A stretch of DNA of 64,000 bases from CAYVUM01 sp964619055 (GTDB lineage Bacteria; Pseudomonadota; Alphaproteobacteria; Rhodospirillales; Defluviicoccaceae). The notes beneath the pieces are model-generated. The model saw only the letters and a list, made by a program, of their open reading frames with translations. It searched no databases and had not been told where the DNA came from. Every line of letters starts with the position of its first letter. The first letter of the stretch is position 1. The position numbers and the translations under genes are program-made. Below, in pieces: positions 56,241 to 64,000 of the stretch. The stretch is from contig CAZUDB010000005.1 of NCBI GenBank assembly GCA_964619055.1, forward strand, positions 30,953 through 94,952, written 5' to 3'.

Positions 56241-57053
56241 TCAACCCCCAAAACTCCGCACGAGGCTGCCGACAACCAGGTACCAGCCATCGACGAGCAC
56301 AAAGAAAATGATTTTGAACGGTAGCGCGATAATCACCGGCGGCAACATCATCATGCCCATGGACATCAGGATCGAGGCCACCACCATGTCGATGACCAGG
56401 AATGGTACGAAGATCAGAAAGCCAATTTCGAACGCGCGGCGCAACTCGCTGATCATGAACGCCGGCACCAGGGCCCGAAGTGGCACTGTTTCCTCATCGT
56501 TGGCGTCATCACCGCGGACATCTTGATCGAACGTCGCGGCCGGGAGAGCGGCATGCTCCTCAGCCGCAGGTGCACCTGCCACGCTCATGCCCGACAGATC
56601 CAAAAACAAGGCCAAGTCCTGCTCGCGGACATGGGCCTGCATGAATTGCCGAACGGGTGCGACAGTTCGATGAAGGGCCTCCTCTTCGCTGATCTCTCCG
56701 TTCACAAGGGGGCGAATGCCGTCGTCATAGGCCTTTTCGAGCGTCGGCATCATGACAAACAGGGTCAAGAACAGAGCAAGACTGATCAGCACCTGGTTTG
56801 GCGGTGTTTGCTGGGTGCCTATTGCAGTCCGGACAAACGACAAGACGATGACGATCCGGGTGAACGACGTCACCATAACGAGGATCGACGGAGCGAGGCT
56901 CAGCACCGTTAGCAATGCGATTAGTTGCAAGGCGCGCGATGTAACCGTGCCTCCAGGCTCGCCCAAATCGAGGGTGAGGCTCTGCGCCTGCGCCGGTGCG
57001 GTCAGGATCAGCAGCACAGCAAGGGAAAGCATGATGAGCCGGGACATGGCCAT
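56241..57053 (-). CDS. fliP: Flagellar export gate protein FliP
   Basis: 270 residues starting 2 bp after fliO. It has a cleavable signal (LSLAVLLILTAPAQA) as usual, then LQLIALLTVLSLAPSILVMV, FTRIVIVLSFVRTAIGTQQTPPN and PAFMISELRRAFEIGFLIF. An acidic insert of about 35 residues (around EEHAALPAA to ANDEETVPL) lies between the two halves. FliQ and FliR genes are not in the window. Confidence 0.95.
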   Translation of the reverse strand: MAMSRLIMLSLAVLLILTAPAQAQSLTLDLGEPGGTVTSRALQLIALLTVLSLAPSILVMVTSFTRIVIVLSFVRTAIGTQQTPPNQVLISLALFLTLFVMMPTLEKAYDDGIRPLVNGEISEEEALHRTVAPVRQFMQAHVREQDLALFLDLSGMSVAGAPAAEEHAALPAATFDQDVRGDDANDEETVPLRALVPAFMISELRRAFEIGFLIFVPFLVIDMVVASILMSMGMMMLPPVIIALPFKIIFFVLVDGWYLVVGSLVRSFGG

Positions 57054-57055
57054 CC

Positions 57056-57397
57056 TTAAGCCTCCCCGCAGTGCGCGGCCGTGACATTAGGTGTCGACGC
57101 GGCGCCCGCCGCAGCGAGCGTGGCCGCGAAGCCGACCGTGGGCTCGATCCGTGACTCGACCACAGTCTCGCCCGAGGGGCCAAGTATAATCAAATGCTCG
57201 AGGTCGTCCCGGCGCAGCAGCACGAGCCGGCGGCGACCGTCCAGCGCCATGGCCTCAACAATCGCCAACCGTCGCCCCGATGATCGAGATACTGCACCCG
57301 CGAGCCCAAACCTGCGGGCTGCAACGGCAAGAAGTCCTATCAGGGCCAGGACAGCGGCGAGCGCAAAAACGAACTGCAGTGGCTCAACGAGATCCAT
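57056..57397 (-). CDS. fliO: Flagellar biosynthesis protein FliO
   Basis: A 113-residue membrane protein with a helix (LQFVFALAAVLALIGLLAVA) and a cytoplasmic part (RRLAIVEAMALDGRRRLVLL, HLIILGPSGETVVES) typical of FliO. It assists FliP assembly. It overlaps the upstream FlhB-C paralogue by 14 bp. Confidence 0.88.
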   Translation of the reverse strand: MDLVEPLQFVFALAAVLALIGLLAVAARRFGLAGAVSRSSGRRLAIVEAMALDGRRRLVLLRRDDLEHLIILGPSGETVVESRIEPTVGFAATLAAAGAASTPNVTAAHCGEA

Positions 57398-57839
57398 GTC
57401 GCACCTGCTGTGCTTGAATGTCGATCGGGGAGGCGGACTTGGGCTTTAGGGACGTGCTGTCCTGTTGTGTCGGCGCGTCCCGGCGCGTCCCGATCGTTGG
57501 TGACTCGTCCGTGTTCTCATCCGCCGAGTCGTTGGCGCGATAGACGTAGACCAGGATTTCAGCGACAGCGGCGAACGCCTCCAGAGGGATCTCCGCGCCC
57601 AGGTCCACAGCCGCCAACATGTTGATCAGATCCGGGTCCTCGCGAACCTTCACGTCGTTGGCAAAGGCCAGCTCCAAAATGCGCTCGGCCACGACGCCGC
57701 GCCCGGTTGCGACGATTTTGGGTGCGGTTTCGCTATTGGGTGTCCACTCTAGGGCGACGGCCAACCGCTGGCCATCCGCCGCCGTGTCGGGTCGGCCGAT
57801 GCTCTCTGATTCAGGTTGGCGGGGGGGGCTCGCGGTCAC
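57384..57839 (-). CDS. FlhB C-terminal paralogue (FlhX-type)
   Basis: 151 residues. The core matches the cytoplasmic C-domain of FlhB after its cleavage site (RLAVALEWTPNSETAPKIVA, VREDPDLINMLAAVDLGAEI, AFAAVAEILVYVYR). The autocleaving NPTH motif is absent. Such FlhB-like cytoplasmic proteins occur next to export genes; FlhX can partly replace FlhB-C in other bacteria. It is the first gene of the fliO-fliP group. Confidence 0.8.
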   Translation of the reverse strand: MTASPPRQPESESIGRPDTAADGQRLAVALEWTPNSETAPKIVATGRGVVAERILELAFANDVKVREDPDLINMLAAVDLGAEIPLEAFAAVAEILVYVYRANDSADENTDESPTIGTRRDAPTQQDSTSLKPKSASPIDIQAQQVRHGSR

Positions 57840-57989
57840 GGTGTCGGTCCTCCTGACCGCGACTGTGCCGCCGGTATGGCAAAGAAATGGTTAACCCAAA
57901 TGCGTACGACGGGGGTGCCGGTTGCTTATGGACATCCTCTGTCCAGCCCGGTATCGACAATCAAGCTGTGCCGGAGAGGGACCGCTGGC

Positions 57990-59270
57990 GTGCGTATCTT
58001 GTTCGTCCATCAGAATTTTCCAGGGCAGTACCTTCACATCGCCGCGCACTTGGCCGACCGACCCGGGTACCGGGTCGTGGCGGTGGGGGAACATGGTAAT
58101 TTGGGGCGGCTGCGTCATCCGCGGGTCGAAGAGGTGGGTTACGCCAGCCCCGAGGCGGCGAGGCCGACGACCCATCCGTTCGTGCGGCATTTGGAGAACG
58201 CCGTTTATCGGGGCGAAGTGGCTGCCGCGACGTATGCGCGACTAAAGCGGGACGGCTTCGAACCCGATGTCATTCTGTGTCATCCGGGCTGGGGTGAAGC
58301 GCTGTTTTTGCGCGATATTTGGCCTGATGCGCCAATACTTTCCTTTTGCGAGTTTTTCTACGGCGCCCACGGTCGCGACGTCGGGTTCGATCCAGAGTTT
58401 CCACGGCAGTCTACCGACGACTTCCGCACCCGAATTCGCACTGCCTCGGCGTTGATCAATCTGGAGGCTATGGACTGGGGCATCAGCCCCACGCAATGGC
58501 AACACTCCACATACCCTGATGTGTTTCGACCCAAGATCACTGTCTGCTTTGATGGCATCGATACGGACGCGGTCTGCCCCAGGGCGGACGCCAAGCTGCG
58601 GTTTGGCAGCGGTACTCGCCTGACAGCGGATAACGAGGTGATCACGTTCGTGAGCCGCAACCTAGAGCCCTATCGCGGCTACCATGTGTTCATGCGCGCC
58701 CTGCCGGAGATGCTCGCCCGCCATCCGAACGCTCACGCGGTTATCGTCGGCGGCGATGATGTGAGCTACGGGTCCCGGCCCAAGGACGGCCAGTCCTACA
58801 AGGCTCGGTATCTTGATGAGGTCAAAGATCGTCTAGACCTGTCACGCGTGCACCTAGTCGGAAAGATTGCTTATTCGCATTTTTTGGATGTCCTGCGCGT
58901 GTCGAGCGTCCACGTGTATCTTTCCTATCCGTTCGTCTTGTCCTGGTCGATGCTGGAGGCCATGAGCGCCGGCTGCCTGATTGCCGGGTCGCGAACGCCA
59001 CCGGTTGAAGAGTTTTTGGTGGACGAAGACAACGGACTGCTGTTCGATTTCTTCGATTCGGCGGGCCTGATTGCAGCGGTAGACACAGCCTTGGATCGCA
59101 GGAGCGATATGGTGGAGATCCGCCGTCGCGCCCGCGAGACGGCAATTGCCCGCTGTGACCTGAAGCGTGTTTGTCTTCCAATACAGCTTGATCTGGTCGA
59201 GACGTTGGCGGCGGGGCGGCTGCCTCCACCCTTTGGCGATGACGGCGCACGTCCCACCGTTGGGCGCTAA
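57990..59270 (+). CDS. GT4-family glycosyltransferase
   Basis: 426 residues from a GTG at 57990; GGAGAGGG lies 9 nt before it and decides the start. The start RILFVHQNFPGQYLHIAAHL, the acceptor-site segment and the nucleotide-sugar part (VTFVSRNLEPYRGYHVFMRA, then VHLVGKIAYSHFLDVLRVS and LSWSMLEAMSAGCLIAGSRT) fit a GT-B retaining enzyme. The substrate is unknown. It is divergent from the FlhB-C paralogue. Confidence 0.85.
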   Translation: MRILFVHQNFPGQYLHIAAHLADRPGYRVVAVGEHGNLGRLRHPRVEEVGYASPEAARPTTHPFVRHLENAVYRGEVAAATYARLKRDGFEPDVILCHPGWGEALFLRDIWPDAPILSFCEFFYGAHGRDVGFDPEFPRQSTDDFRTRIRTASALINLEAMDWGISPTQWQHSTYPDVFRPKITVCFDGIDTDAVCPRADAKLRFGSGTRLTADNEVITFVSRNLEPYRGYHVFMRALPEMLARHPNAHAVIVGGDDVSYGSRPKDGQSYKARYLDEVKDRLDLSRVHLVGKIAYSHFLDVLRVSSVHVYLSYPFVLSWSMLEAMSAGCLIAGSRTPPVEEFLVDEDNGLLFDFFDSAGLIAAVDTALDRRSDMVEIRRRARETAIARCDLKRVCLPIQLDLVETLAAGRLPPPFGDDGARPTVGR

Positions 59271-59413
59271 ACTTGTCGTTTCTTGGCGTGATGGTGGGGT
59301 GAAGGCGACTATCAATCCGGTGGTTCGTTGCCAACCAGCGCGATCAGCGGGGGTGACCCGAACGCACCGCGGCATCATCTCTCCACCACCAGTAAGATGA
59401 CGGAGCGAATGGC

Positions 59414-61815
<2,402 letters not shown>

Positions 61816-61904
61816 TCACCATACACCACGGGCCAAGGGAGCCAACCGTCCAGTACCAGCAAGCTCGCTGTTCGGCCGGGCGACGACCGCAAATGCCAGG
61901 CCGG

Positions 61905-62639
61905 TCAAGCGGTGTCGCTGCGAAACTTGGATGCAACTAAGTAGATTTCCGCCGATTCGGCGCGCGATGCCGGCGGCTTGGCATGGCGCACGTTGGCGAA
62001 TCGTCGCTTGATGCGGGCCAGCAGCCCGCTCTCCGTGCCACCTTGGAAAACCTTGCAGACGAATGTGCCGCGTTCGGCCAGGACGGCCTCCGCGAAGTCG
62101 TAGGCGGCTTCGGCCAGGGCCATAATCCGCAAATGATCGGCTCCGGCATGGCCGGTCGTAGCCGGCGCCAGATCGCTCAGCACTACGTCGACCCGGCCGT
62201 CCAGGTGCCGCATCAGCGTGTTTGCAGCTGCGTCGTCCAGAAAATCACCTTCGATCACGTCGGCACCCTCGATGGGCTCCATGGGCAGCAGATCGAAAGC
62301 GACAACGCGACCACCATCCGGCCGGCCGGCCTGGACCCGCTTGACGGCAACCTGGGTCCAGCCGCCCGGCGCGGCACCTAGATCCACTACGCGAGCGCCC
62401 GGTCGCAGCACGTTGAAGCGGTCATCCAGCTCCAGCAGTTTGAATGCCGACCGGGAGCGGTAGCCGAGGCGATTGGCCTCCCGGACGTAGGGATCGTTAA
62501 GCTGTCGTTCGAGCCATCGCCTGGAGGACTCCGTCCGCCCGCGGCTTGAGCGGACTCGCACGGAGGCGTGGCGGCCGCCGGGTGACCCTCCGGAGCCGGT
62601 GGTGCGACCGCCGCCCGAATTACGGCCGCGTCCGCTCAC
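61905..62639 (-). CDS. rlmE: 23S rRNA (uridine-2'-O-) methyltransferase
   Basis: 244 residues from a GTG at 62639 that overlaps the ppx stop (GTGA). An N-terminal Gly/Arg-rich tail of about 35 residues precedes the enzyme. The AdoMet fold has RSRSAFKLLELDDRF, VVDLGAAPGGWTQVAV and VLSDLAPATTGHAGADHLRI; the catalytic Lys-Asp-Lys-type residues are consistent. It methylates U2552 of 23S rRNA. Confidence 0.93.
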   Translation of the reverse strand: MSGRGRNSGGGRTTGSGGSPGGRHASVRVRSSRGRTESSRRWLERQLNDPYVREANRLGYRSRSAFKLLELDDRFNVLRPGARVVDLGAAPGGWTQVAVKRVQAGRPDGGRVVAFDLLPMEPIEGADVIEGDFLDDAAANTLMRHLDGRVDVVLSDLAPATTGHAGADHLRIMALAEAAYDFAEAVLAERGTFVCKVFQGGTESGLLARIKRRFANVRHAKPPASRAESAEIYLVASKFRSDTA

Positions 62640-63685
62640 TCCGCGGCGGACGTGTCGCTGCGGGCCGTAGAATCCTCGGCCATCATGGTCAGCAATAGGC
62701 CCTCGCGGATGCCGCGGTCGGCAACGCGCAGGCGGCCGACGGGCCAACGCCGGCAGACCGCATCCAGTATCGCGCAACCGGCGATAACTAGGTCCGCGCG
62801 ATCTGTCCCAATGCACGGATTGGCAGCACGCTCGCGCCAGCTGCTTGCGGTCAGTGCCGCACTTACGGCCGCGATGTCGTCAAAGCCGATCTCCAGGCCG
62901 TCGACCTGGGCGCGGTCATAGCGGCGCAAATGGAGATAGGCGGCTGCCAGCGTGGTGACGGTGCCCGATGTACCAATCATCTGGACCTTGCCGTCGGCGA
63001 TGGTTCGGCCGATGCGATGCTCCTCTTCGAGCGGTGTCAAGCGGTCGAATACCGTGCCCACCATTTCCGCGTAGGTGGCCGGGTCGATGCGGTCTCCGCC
63101 ATAACGCTCCGCAAAAGTGACGACACCAAAGGGCAAAGACAAAAGGCCCAGCACCTCTGTTTCGCGATCTTGCGACTGGGCGATCCAGCTTACCTCGGTG
63201 CTGCCGCCGCCAATGTCGAACAGCAGGATGTTCGGCGCCTTGGCGTCAAGCAGGGGGCGGCAGCCGGCGAGCGTCAGCCATGCCTCGTCGGCTGCCGAGA
63301 CCGGGTCCAACACCAGGCCGGTGTCCACGCGGACCCGATCCAGGAAACTGCGGGCGTTGGCGGCGCGCCGGCACGCTTCAGTAGCGATGCCGCGGACGCG
63401 CGTAACGCCGATGCGGCGGATGCGGGCGGAGCAGGACCGCAGAGCCTTCAACGCTCGTTCAATGGCGGCTTCGGACAGGTCATCGCGGTTGCAGCCCAAA
63501 CCTTCGCCCAAACGGACCGGGCGCGAGAACGACTGGATCACCTGAAAACCCCGCCGACGATCCGGCCGCGCCACCAGCATTCGACAATTGTGAGTGCCGA
63601 GGTCGACGGCCGCGTACAACGGATCACGTCCCGACCGGCGATCCCGCGGGGCTAAGGGCCGTGCGTAGGGTTCGACACCGTGCAC
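62636..63685 (-). CDS. ppx: Ppx/GppA family phosphatase
   Basis: 349 residues from a GTG at 63685, with GGAGGA at good distance upstream. The actin-like fold shows YAAVDLGTHNCRMLVARP, GIATEACRRAANARSFLDRV, NILLFDIGGGSTEVSW and IGTSGTVTTLAAAYL. Members cleave polyphosphate or pppGpp; this short form lacks the C-terminal HD domain. It is coupled to rlmE downstream, an order common in alphaproteobacteria. Confidence 0.88.
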   Translation of the reverse strand: MHGVEPYARPLAPRDRRSGRDPLYAAVDLGTHNCRMLVARPDRRRGFQVIQSFSRPVRLGEGLGCNRDDLSEAAIERALKALRSCSARIRRIGVTRVRGIATEACRRAANARSFLDRVRVDTGLVLDPVSAADEAWLTLAGCRPLLDAKAPNILLFDIGGGSTEVSWIAQSQDRETEVLGLLSLPFGVVTFAERYGGDRIDPATYAEMVGTVFDRLTPLEEEHRIGRTIADGKVQMIGTSGTVTTLAAAYLHLRRYDRAQVDGLEIGFDDIAAVSAALTASSWRERAANPCIGTDRADLVIAGCAILDAVCRRWPVGRLRVADRGIREGLLLTMMAEDSTARSDTSAAE

Positions 63686-63945
63686 CCAACCGGTCCTCCC
63701 AGGGCGCGGCGCGGCCGTGGCGCCCGTTCGCGTCCATCGCACTCACCGCAATCTGTTAGCACTACCTTAATGTCGCGCGAGTGCGAAGCAGAATCGGATC
63801 GTATGAGCGAACCGCTGTTCATCGAGAGGTCGGTTGTGCTAGGTGTTGTGGGTGATGGATGTCGGTAACCATCCTTGTGGACGCCCATCCCCAACGCAAG
63901 TCATCCCTGGTCGCACTGCGCCAATATCCGGAGCTGGGCTACATT

Positions 63946-64000
63946 TGGGGGATAGTTTAACGGTAGAACGACCGGCTCTGGACCGGTTAGTCCTGGTTCG
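63946..64000 (+). tRNA. tRNA-Gln (CUG), 5' part
   Basis: The sequence TGGGGGATAGTTTAACGGTA begins a tRNA, and the anticodon stem-loop is ACCGG CTCTGGA CCGGT, giving the anticodon CUG (glutamine). The T-arm start GGTTCG ends at the window edge, so the 3' part is outside. Confidence 0.88.

Noticed and set aside
63652..63894. 80-codon minus-strand frame at the right edge
   Set aside because: It overlaps the start of the Ppx gene in another frame and has no ribosome site or motif.

Overview
The window is GC-rich chromosomal DNA from an alphaproteobacterium. The best fit is a motile, respiring member of the Rhodospirillales or a near relative. The evidence is a CcrM-type GANTC methylase next to rnhB, an alphaproteobacterial LexA box (GTTC-N7-GTTC), a dicarboxylate-type sdhCDAB operon, an AapJQMP amino-acid transporter, a BioMNY biotin transporter and a DUF6468/MotE-type flagellar cluster. 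Almost everything is chromosomal housekeeping. I see no insertion sequence, prophage, integrase or CRISPR array.

Layout. 1-4.0 kb: the start of an efflux adaptor gene running off the left edge, a DUF4136 lipoprotein, argH with its terminator, and divergently a TlpA-like thioredoxin and a small lipoprotein. 4.3-10 kb: an Xaa-Pro aminopeptidase with an unusual N-terminal extension, then sdhCDAB closed by a terminator. 10-13.5 kb: a leftward SH3-lytic transglycosylase-rnhB-ccrM unit. 13.6-16.4 kb: a leftward SplB-like radical SAM gene with an SOS box, then two rightward rSAM/selenodomain-associated (arsenosugar-type) transferases. 16.4-19.1 kb: hspQ, moaB, a gamma carbonic anhydrase and a secreted trypsin-like protease. 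19.4-21.6 kb: a tightly coupled DUF3047 / diiron ferritin-like / glycosyltransferase operon. 21.6-30 kb: a Tat-exported DUF547 protein, a small Cys-rich protein, a TolB/TPR signalling protein, an atypical short pyruvate kinase, mgtE, an orphan protein and a PAS-CxxC protein.

30-39 kb: bioMNY (leftward), aapJQMP (rightward), clpS and mobB (leftward), moeA (rightward). 39-42 kb: an orphan, a GT39 membrane glycosyltransferase and a PhoD-like phosphatase. 42-57.8 kb is mainly flagellar. A leftward flgF-flgG-flgA-flgH operon has a sigma-54 promoter candidate. It is divergent from fliL-fliM-DUF6468-motE-like-two MotB-like proteins-AMIN/TPR protein. A second leftward set (an FlhB-C paralogue, fliO, fliP) follows after speD-speE and hsp20. 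57.9-64 kb: a GT4 glycosyltransferase, an SDR enzyme, guaB, rlmE, a Ppx/GppA phosphatase and the first part of a tRNA-Gln(CUG) gene at the right edge.

The most interesting parts are the DUF3047-diiron-glycosyltransferase operon, whose three genes overlap by 4 bp and whose diiron protein carries a complete ligand set, and the motor module ending in a 1036-residue AMIN/TPR protein. Start codons were chosen by hand from Shine-Dalgarno spacing and overlaps. Family names come from motif recognition, not from database searches.
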